64,000 nt of DNA from Pectobacterium polaris (GTDB lineage Bacteria; Pseudomonadota; Gammaproteobacteria; Enterobacterales; Enterobacteriaceae), in NCBI RefSeq assembly GCF_002307355.1, contig NZ_CP017481.1, positions 2,294,001 through 2,358,000 of the forward strand, in the 5' to 3' direction. The translations under genes were made by a program, and so were the position numbers. This document shows positions 19,183 through 27,824 of the stretch, one piece after another; within the stretch, counting starts at the first letter, position 1, and the number at the start of each line of letters is the position of its first letter. Below the pieces are notes generated by a model, which had not been told where the DNA came from, searched no databases, and saw nothing but the letters and a program-made list of their open reading frames with translations.

Positions 19183-19908
19183 ATGACGACGATGATGGTG
19201 GTGTTTCTGCTGGCTGGCGTGGTGAAAGGCGTGATTGGCCTGGGGTTACCGACAATCGCGATGGGTCTGTTAACGCTGGTGATGCCCGCTGCCAGCGCGG
19301 CGGGGCTTTTGATTGTTCCTTCGCTAGTGACCAACATCTGGCAGCTCGCCTGTGGCCCCGCCTTTCTCAGCCTGATTAAACGGTTTTGGACGCTGTTTGC
19401 CGGGATCATTATTGGGACGTTCTGGAATGGTCTGCCGGCACTAACTTCATCATCGTCATGGACGAGCGCGGCGCTCGGCGGCATTTTGGTGGTTTATGGC
19501 CTGTGGGGCATCGTAGCGACGACTTTGCCGCAGCCCGGTCGTCACGAAGTCTGGCTGTCACCGCTGGTGGGTTACATCACCGGTGCTATCACGGCGGCAA
19601 CGGGCGTCTTCGTGATTCCCGCCGTGCCTTACCTGCAATGCCTGCGACTCAATAAAAACGATCTGGTGCAGGCGCTGGGGCTGGCGTTTACCGTTTCCAC
19701 GTTGGGGCTGGCGCTACAGCTGATGCAGGGAGTCGGGCTACAGGGCATCGATCTCTGGCAGTCGATGCTGGCGCTGATTCCCGCGCTGCTGGGCATGATG
19801 ATTGGGCAACGCCTGCGCCACGCGATTAGCGAACTGGTTTTCCGGCGCTGTTTCTTTATCGGGCTGGTGGCGCTAGGCGGATACATGGCCGCGCGTGGGC
19901 TGCTTTAA
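19183..19908 (+). CDS. TSUP family (TauE/SafE) membrane permease
   Basis: 241-residue polytopic inner-membrane protein with the two-fold TSUP repeat: FLLAGVVKGVIGLGLPTIAMGLL in the first half and SPLVGYITGAITAATGVFVIPAVPYLQCL in the second, about seven to eight helices. Family members export sulfite, sulfoacetate or related organic anions; the substrate here is unknown. Weak AGG ribosome site. The stop overlaps the stop of the convergent LysR gene, and regulator-permease pairs of this kind often mean the LysR protein controls a nearby transport function, although here each has its own orientation. Confidence 0.85.
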   Translation: MTTMMVVFLLAGVVKGVIGLGLPTIAMGLLTLVMPAASAAGLLIVPSLVTNIWQLACGPAFLSLIKRFWTLFAGIIIGTFWNGLPALTSSSSWTSAALGGILVVYGLWGIVATTLPQPGRHEVWLSPLVGYITGAITAATGVFVIPAVPYLQCLRLNKNDLVQALGLAFTVSTLGLALQLMQGVGLQGIDLWQSMLALIPALLGMMIGQRLRHAISELVFRRCFFIGLVALGGYMAARGLL

Positions 19909-20798
19909 GCTGTATTCTCTGCCGTAATAAAAGCCACGAAATCCTGAACATAGCCGGGCAGCGCGGAAAACTGACGGGCGCAGATAACCAGATTACGCAT
20001 TGCCCAGTCGTCTGACAGCGGGATCGTGCGAATCGCCAGCCGTTCCATCATGCGCTGTGCGGCATGTCGCGGAAGAATACCAATGCCGATACCGCTGTGA
20101 ATCACCTGCGTGACGGCATCGAAGCTGGCAAGGCGCACGCGGTAATTCAGGCGTTTTCCCAGTCTTCTGGCGTGCTCGTCGATGTGTTCCTGCAAGGCTG
20201 CGCCTTCGCTAAGCCCGATAAATTCGGCGTCGGCAATGGCGGAAAAGGTGAGCTGCTGTGCGTCAGACCAGATGCTGTCACGGGGAACCACAACCACCAG
20301 TTCGTCCTGACGAAACGGTCGCGTTTCCAGCCCGTCGAGCGGTACGGAATCGGCCACAATGCCAAGGTCGGCGGTTTGATTACGAATAGCGCTGACGATA
20401 TCGCGGCTGAGTTTTTCATTCACCGCGACGGATATCTGCGGGCAGACCACCAGATAGCGGCCCAGCAGGGCAGGCAAATATTCATTCAGCGCCGCAGAGT
20501 TGCACAGTAGCGGAATATGGCCGCGCAGCCCTTTGCTGTACTGGTGTAATTCGCTGCGCATATGTTCTACCTGATGCAGGATAATGTGGGCATGGTGCGC
20601 CAGCGAAAAGCCTGCGTCGGTGAGCGAGACGCCTGCCTTTGACCGCAGCAGCAGCGGTACGCCAAGTTCCTCTTCCATTCCCCGGATTCGCTCGCTGGCA
20701 GCCTGCACGGTCAGGCTAGACGCTGCTGCGCCACCGGTAATGCTGCCTGCTTTCTGAATATTGAGAAACAGCCGAAGATCGGTTAAATCGAATCGCAT
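19905..20798 (-). CDS. LysR family transcriptional regulator
   Basis: 297-residue regulator with an N-terminal winged helix-turn-helix (MRFDLTDLRLFLNIQKAGSITGGAAASSLTVQAASERIRGMEEELG, abridged here to its ends) and a C-terminal substrate-binding fold. The frame extends to 20831, but the ATG at 20798 places the HTH at the usual distance from the N-terminus. Convergent with and touching the TSUP permease. The inducer and targets are unknown. Confidence 0.88.
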   Translation of the reverse strand: MRFDLTDLRLFLNIQKAGSITGGAAASSLTVQAASERIRGMEEELGVPLLLRSKAGVSLTDAGFSLAHHAHIILHQVEHMRSELHQYSKGLRGHIPLLCNSAALNEYLPALLGRYLVVCPQISVAVNEKLSRDIVSAIRNQTADLGIVADSVPLDGLETRPFRQDELVVVVPRDSIWSDAQQLTFSAIADAEFIGLSEGAALQEHIDEHARRLGKRLNYRVRLASFDAVTQVIHSGIGIGILPRHAAQRMMERLAIRTIPLSDDWAMRNLVICARQFSALPGYVQDFVAFITAENTA

Positions 20799-20877
20799 AG
20801 GGGAATCTGTCTCGGAAAAGCCGATACCCACTATTATGGTCGTGAGTCAGGGCGACGGCAATCGCCCAGCCTGCGAC

Positions 20878-21585
20878 TTACTGAAACTCCACGCGATTTC
20901 TGCCTTTTTCTTTGGCCTGATAGAGCGCGGCATCTGCGGCACCGTAGAGCGCATCGAAACGGGTTTTCTGCGGGGCCCAACTGACGCCGAAGCTGGCAGT
21001 AACGCGCTGTTGTGGCAGCACGCTGAGCGGCATTCTGTTGAGATCCTGATGCAGGCGGCTGGCGAGCGAGATGGCCTGCATGAGCGTGTGCCCTTCCAGC
21101 AGGATGGTGAACTCTTCGCCGCCGACGCGACCAATGCTGCTCGAGGTATTCAGCACGTGCTGCACGCGTGAGACCAGATCGCAGATCACGGCGTCGCCGG
21201 TTGGGTGACCATAGGTATCGTTCACCTGCTTGAAGTGGTCGATATCCAGCACGATGAGCGCCGCCTGATTGCGCTCCAGCGCGTGGTTAATGCGTTCAAT
21301 AATCGCGCCACGGTTATACACGCCTGTCAGCGGATCGTGGCTGGCTTTGTATTCCAGTTCGACGGCCAGCTGATTGAGCTGTGCGTTCAGACGATTCAAC
21401 TCTTTCTCCGCCCGGTCGCTGCGTGAAATCAGGCGGTGCGACTCGCGTACTAGCCGCTGATAGTGGTCGGTTAACGCCAGCAGCGTGTCGCGATAGACTT
21501 CGGCTGGTCTTTCCTGCTGGTTAGCGATGTTGCGCGCGGCGAGCAGAATGTCGTATTCCGGTGTAAACAATTCAATTGTGCTCAT
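20878..21585 (-). CDS. siaD: Diguanylate cyclase, SiaD-like
   Basis: 235-residue soluble protein with an N-terminal helical coiled coil (about residues 25-80) and a GGDEF domain making c-di-GMP. The active site is GGEEF (about 155-159), with LDIDHFKQVNDTYGH for metal and GTP. The allosteric RxxD I-site position reads NTSS, so product inhibition is probably lost. A GTG at 21594 could add three residues; the ATG at 21585 is chosen. It overlaps siaC by 14 bases. It is the output of the four-gene minus-strand operon siaA-B-C-D, named after the Pseudomonas aeruginosa system where SiaC binds and activates SiaD. Confidence 0.85.
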   Translation of the reverse strand: MSTIELFTPEYDILLAARNIANQQERPAEVYRDTLLALTDHYQRLVRESHRLISRSDRAEKELNRLNAQLNQLAVELEYKASHDPLTGVYNRGAIIERINHALERNQAALIVLDIDHFKQVNDTYGHPTGDAVICDLVSRVQHVLNTSSSIGRVGGEEFTILLEGHTLMQAISLASRLHQDLNRMPLSVLPQQRVTASFGVSWAPQKTRFDALYGAADAALYQAKEKGRNRVEFQ

Positions 21586-22024
21586 GATTATCACTCAAAA
21601 TTGTGCTGTGAAAGGTCAGGGCAGGGAAATCGATGTGAAGCTCTTCACCAAATTCTTCCGCAATGTCGTCGTCTTTGTCGTAATACCAATACAGCGCAAT
21701 CGAGAGCGTCTGTTCAGCCGCCTGATTCAGCAGGTTGAATAAACTGAACAGCATCTTGGTGCTGGAACTGTTGAAGTAAATCAGGGAAACGTGAATTTCG
21801 ATGCTCGGCAGCGCTTCATCCGGCGGCATCGTTTCCGCGTAGGTTGTTAACGCGTGCAGATACGCCTGAATCTCGGTGAGCAGCGGGCGATAAAACGCCG
21901 CGGCGTTCTCAGGATAAGATTCGCCGGAAAGATAAAGACGGTGTGTGTCAAAGTGAAAATCAACCGTCGGGGTACAGGATGTCCCCGAAATATGGAGGTT
22001 GCTTAGGGTTGTTATATTTTTCAT
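21572..22024 (-). CDS. siaC: SiaC-like (DUF1987) partner-switch protein
   Basis: 150-residue protein matching the SiaC/DUF1987 family, including LYLSGESYPENAAAFY and the IYFNSSSTKML segment. In P. aeruginosa SiaC is phosphorylated on a Thr by SiaB and dephosphorylated by SiaA; only the unphosphorylated form activates the cyclase. The probable phosphosite here is within Ser86-Thr89. Starts two bases after the siaB stop (TGACATG) and overlaps siaD. Confidence 0.85.
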   Translation of the reverse strand: MKNITTLSNLHISGTSCTPTVDFHFDTHRLYLSGESYPENAAAFYRPLLTEIQAYLHALTTYAETMPPDEALPSIEIHVSLIYFNSSSTKMLFSLFNLLNQAAEQTLSIALYWYYDKDDDIAEEFGEELHIDFPALTFHSTILSDNHEHN

Positions 22025-22025
22025 G

Positions 22026-22580
22026 TCAAATGATTGCCTTCAGATAAAACGTAGATAGCCCCGTTGATGCATCGGCCCGAAACGTAAACTGGAGTGGCTC
22101 ACTGGCATCACGCGCGACGGTCAATAGCCCCATATCCGCGCCTTTGCTTGATGACGGGGTTTCATCACGCAGAGAGACTTTGTAGGCGAGTCGGATTTCA
22201 TCAAGCGTCATGCCGCGCAGCGGCTCAAGACGTCCTCGCAGCGTCTCGACATCGTCGGGGTGTACCGGATTGGCGCACAACAGGAAGTATTTCCCATTTT
22301 CGTAACCCAGACACACCGAGCCATGACGGACTTCGGCGGTGTGATCGAGCGCGGTTAGCGGTGCAGCGGAATAGCGGGTAATGTTCTGCACCATTTCGAC
22401 GAACGTAGAGAACAGTCGGCGACGGATGCCGGCAGGAAGCTGTTTTTTCTCCAGCTGTAGCCGCATGGTTTCGGCCAGTGAACTGATGATGTTTTGTGAA
22501 AAATAGCCCACGTAATACAGCGTGATGTCATGCTGGTGTGAGGGCGAAAAAAATTCAGTGTATTTGATGTTTGGCATCAT
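22026..22580 (-). CDS. siaB: SiaB-like protein kinase
   Basis: About 184-residue protein of the SiaB family (histidine-kinase-like ATPase fold). The N-box-like FVEMVQNITRYS (Glu and Asn for Mg-ATP) and the glycine-containing KGADMGLLTVARDA segment support kinase function on SiaC. A TTG start at 22601 would overlap siaA; the ATG pair at 22580/22577 behind an AGG ribosome site, 13 bases after the siaA stop, is preferred. Confidence 0.82.
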   Translation of the reverse strand: MMPNIKYTEFFSPSHQHDITLYYVGYFSQNIISSLAETMRLQLEKKQLPAGIRRRLFSTFVEMVQNITRYSAAPLTALDHTAEVRHGSVCLGYENGKYFLLCANPVHPDDVETLRGRLEPLRGMTLDEIRLAYKVSLRDETPSSSKGADMGLLTVARDASEPLQFTFRADASTGLSTFYLKAII

Positions 22581-22593
22581 TCTGTCTGCCTGA

Positions 22594-23838
22594 TTAAACA
22601 AAAGTCGAACAATGTCGGAAGCCCCAAAATGTTAAATCGTCTCGTCGGGTCTGATCGCCCTGGTAGATCTTGTGTGCCGACAGGAGCTGGTTAGCCAGTT
22701 CGCGCATCGGCTGGTGTTGATGGTGCTGGAGGTACTCCTGTAGGCGACGTTTACCAAACATAATCCGGCGTTCTCCGCCGATTTGATCCGTCAATCCATC
22801 CGTGGTGGTGAAAAATATATCGTTGTCATGAAGCGGCAATTCATAGCTCGACCACTGGTAGTCATAAGGCGTTTCGGTATAGCCGACCCCCATACGGTCG
22901 CACTGGAGTGGTGTCAGCTCTCCGGTCTGGCGTTGCAACATGAAAGCGGGCATCCGCGCACCGGAAAACGTCAGCGTGTTTCGCGTCATATCGCAGAACA
23001 CCAGCATCGCGTCGCAGCCGTCGTTAGAAGTAGAAAGCTGACGCGCTTCGTCACGCTGCCCCAGCGTATCTTTGATATGACGGTTGATTGCCTGTAATAA
23101 CTGCGCTGGTAGCATCGGGCCGTGCTGTGTCAGCGCCTGTTCCAGCGCGGAAGAGAAAATCAGGGTCATGAATGCGCCGGGTACGCCGTGTCCGGTACAG
23201 TCCGCGACGGCGGCAAGCCAGCCATTCTGATAGGTTTTAAAGGCATAGCAGTCGCCGCCGACACAGTCTCGCGGTTCCCAGGCTAAACACCAGTCGGCAA
23301 GCGTGCGGGACATCGCCTGTGTTGATGTCGTCAGCATCGCTGTCTGAATCACGCTGGCATATTCGATGCTCTGCATAATCTGCTGATGTTGGCGCAGATG
23401 CATATCGGAGACGGCCTTGATCAGATCGATGCCTAATCCGATACCGATATAACGCCCGTTCTCAGTGATCATAAAGCCGTCCGTCAGCGACTTATCACCG
23501 GTAATCACCGTTTGATCGGCGACGTCGTTCAATGACGCCAGCGCATCGACAATCAGCGGATTTTTATCCATAAACGCGATGCAGCTCTTTTTGTCGTACA
23601 GTTCACGATAAAAAGGCCGGGACATCTGCGAGAGAAAAATATGGCGGTTGATTAAGCCGAAAGGGCGTCCATCCTCCACCACCGGCAGGCTGACCCACTC
23701 TTTATTCTTACTGAACAACTGCAATACGGTGGCGTTGTCGGTGTTAGGAGAAACGTCCGGCAGAGGAATGCAAAGATCTCGCGCCACCGGTGTACCCCGG
23801 AGGAGTGGTCGGGCGCAAGGAACGGGCATGGAGATCAT
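22594..23838 (-). CDS. siaA: SpoIIE-type PP2C phosphatase with N-terminal CBS-like region, SiaA analogue
   Basis: 414-residue protein, first gene of the operon. Residues about 190-410 form a SpoIIE/PP2C-type Ser/Thr phosphatase: CVGGDCYAF, VADCTGHGVPGAFMT, TTDGLTDQ and RRDDLTFWGF supply the metal-binding aspartates. It should dephosphorylate SiaC and so switch on SiaD. Unlike P. aeruginosa SiaA, which has a membrane HAMP sensor, residues about 20-150 look like a soluble paired-CBS module (SLPVVEDGRPFGLINRHIFLSQM, ITENGRYIGIGLGIDLIKAV). The input may therefore be a cytoplasmic nucleotide. No membrane helix is visible. Ribosome site weak. An ERIC element lies just upstream. Confidence 0.85.
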   Translation of the reverse strand: MISMPVPCARPLLRGTPVARDLCIPLPDVSPNTDNATVLQLFSKNKEWVSLPVVEDGRPFGLINRHIFLSQMSRPFYRELYDKKSCIAFMDKNPLIVDALASLNDVADQTVITGDKSLTDGFMITENGRYIGIGLGIDLIKAVSDMHLRQHQQIMQSIEYASVIQTAMLTTSTQAMSRTLADWCLAWEPRDCVGGDCYAFKTYQNGWLAAVADCTGHGVPGAFMTLIFSSALEQALTQHGPMLPAQLLQAINRHIKDTLGQRDEARQLSTSNDGCDAMLVFCDMTRNTLTFSGARMPAFMLQRQTGELTPLQCDRMGVGYTETPYDYQWSSYELPLHDNDIFFTTTDGLTDQIGGERRIMFGKRRLQEYLQHHQHQPMRELANQLLSAHKIYQGDQTRRDDLTFWGFRHCSTFV

Positions 23839-23906
23839 GGTTAATCTTTGGGCGTATTTATCTTTAAGTCAAAATACATGCCCTTGATGACCAAATGATG
23901 ACAACT

Positions 23907-24099
23907 CCCGTCATACTTCAAGCCGCAGGTGCGTTGGCTTCCCTTAAATACTCGGCCCGTCGTGGGCCTCGCCCTAAAGGGCCGCTGCGAGCAGCGTTCA
24001 AATCTGCTCCCGGCAGATTTGTCACCCCAGTCACTTACTGGCGTAAGCTCCTGGGGACTCGCGCGGTTGCCGCCTTCCTGCAACTCGAATTATTTAGGG
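23907..24099. repeat. ERIC element with internal insertion
   Basis: Both ends are ERIC termini: CCCGTCATACTTCAAGC at the left and AACTCGAATTATTTAGGG at the right, with the internal CCAGTCACTTACT and GTAAGCTCCTGGGGACTC, which match the standard ERIC2 and ERIC1R primer sites. The copy is about 193 bases instead of about 127 because roughly 75-80 extra bases (about 23940-24020) with their own palindromes are inserted. It sits between the hydrolase stop and the siaA start. Confidence 0.85.
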
Positions 24100-24110
24100 A
24101 GACACCTGTG

Positions 24111-25304
24111 TTATTGCGCGTCGAGTACGTTGGCCATGATCTGATTTTGCCAGTCGAAGTAGGGGTTAAAGGTCAGGCGAACATGGGTTTTGCCATTTTC
24201 CACGTATCCCCAGTCGGAATACCACAGCGTGCTGCGATCCTGACAGGTTTTCAGGTCGTTCAGGGGTTGGCCGTTGGCGCAGATGACAATCGCACCGGTT
24301 TTGCCGTACTCCTTATTGTCTGGTGAAAACAGGAGCGACATGTGTGAGAACTGGCTGATGCGCCAGTCGGGTAGCGAGCCTGTCCGCACCAAAACACGTG
24401 AGGAATGGATACCGACAGGGCGATCGCCATACCAGATTAGACGGCTGCGTGGGTGGGTAAACTGCTTATCGAACGTGTCGACAAGATAAGTCGTATCGAC
24501 GACGGAATCATGTTCCGCCAGCACGATGAGCACCGGTTTGTTATACGGTTTCTTGGCGAGCTCTGAACGCACACCGCTGCTGGAATAATAATATTGGGCG
24601 AAACCGTTGGTCGGCACGCGCATATAGCGGGTTGCCAACTGCTGGGGGTAACCGGGGCGCGGCGGCATCAGCCAGTCGGTAAACACGGACAGCACTGGCG
24701 CCATGAAGGCGTATTTTTCGTTGGATTTAATTGCGGGGGAGAACAGCACCAGTCCTTTGATTTCAGGGTGCTGTAAAGCGTATTCCAGTACCAGATTGCC
24801 GCCAGTGGAAAAGCCGCCCAGATAAACCTCATCGACCTCTTTGCTGAGGATGGCCGCCTGCTCGGCGACTACGCTGCGCCAGTCATCGACGGTGACGTGC
24901 AACAGATCGGAGGGGCGGGTGCCATGACCCGGTAGCAACACGGTTCTGACCAGAAAGCCTTGTTCGACCAATTTTGGGGTGATGTCGGTGAATGAACCGG
25001 GTGAATCGCCCAGTCCGTGTACCAATAAGATGGCTTTCTGCGGTTGGCCGAGGGGGCGGGTTTCACTGGGCGTATTCCAACGTAATTCCAACTGCTTATC
25101 CGTGGTTTGAAAGGCACGATGCTCAGCGACCCAGCGTGTGGTGTCTTGCTGGTAACGCTCGAATGAGGTTTGTCCTAACGGTGTGATGTCGCGCGGACTG
25201 CTGTTGCATCCCACCATGAAAAGTACGCCGATGAGGGCGAACAAGCCTGCCATCACCCGTTTCCAGACTGTCCACGAAACGAATCGGAATACGCTTATTG
25301 TCAT
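24111..25304 (-). CDS. Alpha/beta hydrolase lipoprotein (esterase-like)
   Basis: 397-residue envelope protein. Signal ends in a lipobox (FMVGC, Cys33), predicting a lipid anchor. The hydrolase fold has the oxyanion motif HGLGDSPGSF (about 96-105), LPGHG (124-128), nucleophile elbow GGFSTGGN with Ser166, an acid in VLAEHDSVVD and a catalytic His in the ISQFSHMSLLFS segment, so the catalytic triad appears complete. Similar to monoacylglycerol-lipase and carboxylesterase families; natural substrate unknown. A strong AAGGAG ribosome site precedes the ATG. Confidence 0.82.
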   Translation of the reverse strand: MTISVFRFVSWTVWKRVMAGLFALIGVLFMVGCNSSPRDITPLGQTSFERYQQDTTRWVAEHRAFQTTDKQLELRWNTPSETRPLGQPQKAILLVHGLGDSPGSFTDITPKLVEQGFLVRTVLLPGHGTRPSDLLHVTVDDWRSVVAEQAAILSKEVDEVYLGGFSTGGNLVLEYALQHPEIKGLVLFSPAIKSNEKYAFMAPVLSVFTDWLMPPRPGYPQQLATRYMRVPTNGFAQYYYSSSGVRSELAKKPYNKPVLIVLAEHDSVVDTTYLVDTFDKQFTHPRSRLIWYGDRPVGIHSSRVLVRTGSLPDWRISQFSHMSLLFSPDNKEYGKTGAIVICANGQPLNDLKTCQDRSTLWYSDWGYVENGKTHVRLTFNPYFDWQNQIMANVLDAQ

Positions 25305-25465
25305 TTATGCTCCTTGCCTTCTGGCAATATCAATCTGATCGCTAACGGGATAATGGCGTGTTGACAACACTATATCCGAAATCATTTCGTATGCAGATTG
25401 CTCAACGTGCGGCGCTGTATGGCTTCATGTTATACTTCAGACAACTCTGGCGTTTTTTCTGTCTT

Positions 25466-25478
25466 TTGGTCAGGCCAA
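25466..25478. promoter_or_regulatory. Candidate GntR/FadR-type operator upstream of the uxuR-like gene
   Basis: TTGGTCAGGCCAA is a 13-base palindrome with one mismatch and resembles FadR-subfamily operators (TGGTCNGACCA). Placed 38 bases before the regulator start, it suggests autoregulation. A related TTGGTCA half-site occurs before uxuA. Confidence 0.45.
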
Positions 25479-25515
25479 TATTACGATGGCCGATGTTGAA
25501 TAAAGGGATGGCGGT

Positions 25516-26250
25516 ATGCGTTTATATCAGCAGATTGGCGACAATCTTCGCGCGGAAATTCTGAAGGGAAACTATCAGATTGGCGATCGTTTGCCTCCCG
25601 AGCGTGATATTGCTGAAACCTACAACGTCAGCCGCAGCGTGGTGCGTGAAGCGCTGATTATGCTGGAGCTGGAAAAGCTGATTGAGGTGCGTAAAGGCTC
25701 TGGCGTTTATGTCATGCAACTGCCGAGCGCACAGGGAAAAGACAGCGTGGTGGACAGCGGCTATGGCCCCTTCGAGCTGATGCAGGCGCGTCAACTGCTG
25801 GAAGGCGAAGTTGCAGCGTTTGCTGCGATGCAGGCGACCAAGAGTGACATCGTGAAAATGCGGCAGGCCATTGAACAAGAACGGGCGTCGCTTGAGAACG
25901 GCAGCGTGGATGAAAGCGCCGATGAACAATTCCATTGCCTGCTGGCGCAGTCTACCCAAAACAGCGTCTTAGCCAATATGGTGTATGAGGTGTGGCAGGC
26001 GCGTAAACGCAGCCCAATGTGGCAGGGCATTCACTCCCATACCGACGATTTCAGCTATCAGCGCCAGTGGCTGGACGACCATGAACAGATCCTGCGTGCC
26101 GTGTCTCGCCGCGATGTGAACATGGCGCGTCAGGCAATGTGGCAGCATCTGGAAAACGTAAAAATTAAACTGCTTGAAATCTCGAACGCGGACGATCCTG
26201 CTTTCGATGGCTACCTGTTCGAGTCCGTTCCTTCCCGTTTGGAATCCTAA
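25516..26250 (+). CDS. uxuR: FadR-subfamily GntR regulator, UxuR/ExuR-like
   Basis: 244-residue repressor with an N-terminal winged helix (GDRLPPERDIAETYNVSRSVVREALIMLELEKLIEVRKGSGVYV, abridged in effect by its core VSRSVVREALIMLE) and an FCD effector domain with metal-binding residues in the GPFELMQARQLLE and AMWQHLENVK segments. It is closest in my memory to the UxuR/ExuR hexuronate repressors of E. coli; uxuA follows directly, favouring UxuR. Likely effectors are uronate intermediates such as fructuronate. UxuR and ExuR are hard to tell apart by eye. Confidence 0.75.
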   Translation: MRLYQQIGDNLRAEILKGNYQIGDRLPPERDIAETYNVSRSVVREALIMLELEKLIEVRKGSGVYVMQLPSAQGKDSVVDSGYGPFELMQARQLLEGEVAAFAAMQATKSDIVKMRQAIEQERASLENGSVDESADEQFHCLLAQSTQNSVLANMVYEVWQARKRSPMWQGIHSHTDDFSYQRQWLDDHEQILRAVSRRDVNMARQAMWQHLENVKIKLLEISNADDPAFDGYLFESVPSRLES

Positions 26251-26280
26251 CTCTCCTCCTGCGTTTCCTTTCCCGTGTAA

Positions 26281-26320
26281 CTTTTCTCTCCGGCATCGCA
26301 TCGGCATACGGAGAGAAAAG
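26281..26320. terminator. Hairpin after the uxuR-like gene
   Basis: Perfect 12-base inverted repeat CTTTTCTCTCCG / CGGAGAGAAAAG with a 16-base loop, 30 bases after the regulator stop. There is no T run beyond it, so it may be a weak terminator or a stability element separating the regulator from uxuA. Confidence 0.5.
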
Positions 26321-26412
26321 ATATCAGACCAAATAATCCGTTTCTGACTTTTCTCCTCATGATTTCAGCCTAAATACGCATGATGTTAGTCCAAAATGCG
26401 AATTTTTTGTGT

Positions 26413-26428
26413 AATTGGTCAATCAATT
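26413..26428. promoter_or_regulatory. Candidate UxuR-type operator before uxuA
   Basis: AATTGGTCAATCAATT is a 16-base imperfect palindrome (six of eight pairs) resembling the hexuronate-repressor box AATTGGTATACCAATT. It lies about 97 bases before uxuA in an AT-rich promoter-like stretch. Confidence 0.5.
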
Positions 26429-26524
26429 CGTGAGTTTCGTTTGACAGCCTGTCCCGGTGAGGTAGGCTTTTCCTATTCTCGACGACAACTCACTATCTTG
26501 ACGAAAATAAAAGGGTAACTCGGT

Positions 26525-27721
26525 ATGGAACAAACCTGGCGTTGGTACGGCCCGAACGATCCTGTCTCACTGGATGATGTTCGGCAGGCTGGAGCGACCG
26601 GCGTGGTGACGGCATTGCACCACATTCCCAATGGCGAAATCTGGTCGGTTGAAGAGATTGAAAAGCGCAAAGCCGAATTGAAGGCGAAAGGGCTGGTGTG
26701 GTCGGTGGTGGAAAGCGTACCGGTTCATGAAGAGATCAAAACTCAGACGGGGAATTATCAGCAGCATATTGCCAATTACCAACAATCGCTGCGTAACCTG
26801 GCGCAGTGTGGCATCGATACGGTGTGTTATAACTTCATGCCCGTGCTGGACTGGACGCGAACCGATCTGGAATACGTCCTGCCGGATGGCGCAAAGGCGC
26901 TGCGTTTCGATCATATTGCCTTTGCCGCCTTTGAACTGCATATCCTGAAGCGTCGCGGTGCTGAAAAAGATTACACGGCGGATGAACAGGCACAGGCTGC
27001 CGACTACTTCCGTGCGATGAGCGAAGAAGATATCGCGCGCCTGACGGGTAACATTATCGCCGGGCTGCCGGGCTCTGAAGAGGGCTATACGCTGGAGCAA
27101 TTCCGGGGCCGTCTGGCGGAATATGATGGTATCGATCATGCCAAACTGCGTGAGCACCTTGGGCATTTCCTCCGTGAGATTGTGCCCGTTGCGGAAGCCG
27201 TCGGCCTTCGCCTTGCTATTCACCCAGACGATCCACCGCGTCCGATCCTTGGGCTGCCGCGCGTGATGTCCACGATTGACGACATGCGCTGGCTGAAACA
27301 GACGGTCGATAGCCTTCATAACGGCTTTACCTTCTGCACAGGATCCTATGGCGTACGGGCCGATAACGATCTGGTGACGATGCTGGAAACGTTCAGCGAT
27401 CGCGTGCATTTCACCCATCTGCGTGCCACCTGTCGGGAAGACAATCCCAACTCGTTCCATGAAGGCGCGCATTTGCAGGGGGATGTGGATATGGTGGCGA
27501 TTATCAAAGCCATTCTGGCGGAAGAACTACGGCGTCAGAAGGCGGGCGATCTCCGTCCGATCCCGATGCGGCCAGATCACGGGCATCAGATGCTGGACGA
27601 TCTGAAAAAGAAAACCAACCCCGGCTACTCGGCAATTGGGCGGCTGAAAGGATTGGCGGAACTGCGCGGCGTCGAGCTGGCGCTGAAGCGCACGCTGTTT
27701 ACCGAATTGCAGCAAGGGTGA
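26525..27721 (+). CDS. uxuA: Mannonate dehydratase UxuA
   Basis: Cytoplasmic enzyme converting D-mannonate to 2-keto-3-deoxygluconate in the glucuronate branch of hexuronate catabolism. The 398-residue product begins [21 protein letters not shown] and carries the TIM-barrel metal-site motifs [46 protein letters not shown] and [13 protein letters not shown] (His, Cys, His and Asp ligands). The usual partner uxuB is not downstream; the gene ends in a hairpin and is followed by the convergent pel3 gene. Control by the adjacent UxuR-like protein is inferred. Confidence 0.95.
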   Translation: MEQTWRWYGPNDPVSLDDVRQAGATGVVTALHHIPNGEIWSVEEIEKRKAELKAKGLVWSVVESVPVHEEIKTQTGNYQQHIANYQQSLRNLAQCGIDTVCYNFMPVLDWTRTDLEYVLPDGAKALRFDHIAFAAFELHILKRRGAEKDYTADEQAQAADYFRAMSEEDIARLTGNIIAGLPGSEEGYTLEQFRGRLAEYDGIDHAKLREHLGHFLREIVPVAEAVGLRLAIHPDDPPRPILGLPRVMSTIDDMRWLKQTVDSLHNGFTFCTGSYGVRADNDLVTMLETFSDRVHFTHLRATCREDNPNSFHEGAHLQGDVDMVAIIKAILAEELRRQKAGDLRPIPMRPDHGHQMLDDLKKKTNPGYSAIGRLKGLAELRGVELALKRTLFTELQQG

Positions 27722-27731
27722 TGAAATGAAA

Positions 27732-27759
27732 CAGACCGTGCTTATTCAAGCACGGTCTG
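27732..27759 (+). terminator. Hairpin terminator after uxuA
   Basis: Perfect 12-base inverted repeat CAGACCGTGCTT / AAGCACGGTCTG with a four-base loop, 10 bases after the uxuA stop and between convergent uxuA and pel3. Confidence 0.65.
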
Positions 27760-27824
27760 CAGGTGACTGATGCGTCAGGACCCCAGAGGAGGTATTAATT
27801 TATATGTGAATTCTGCTGGCAGAA

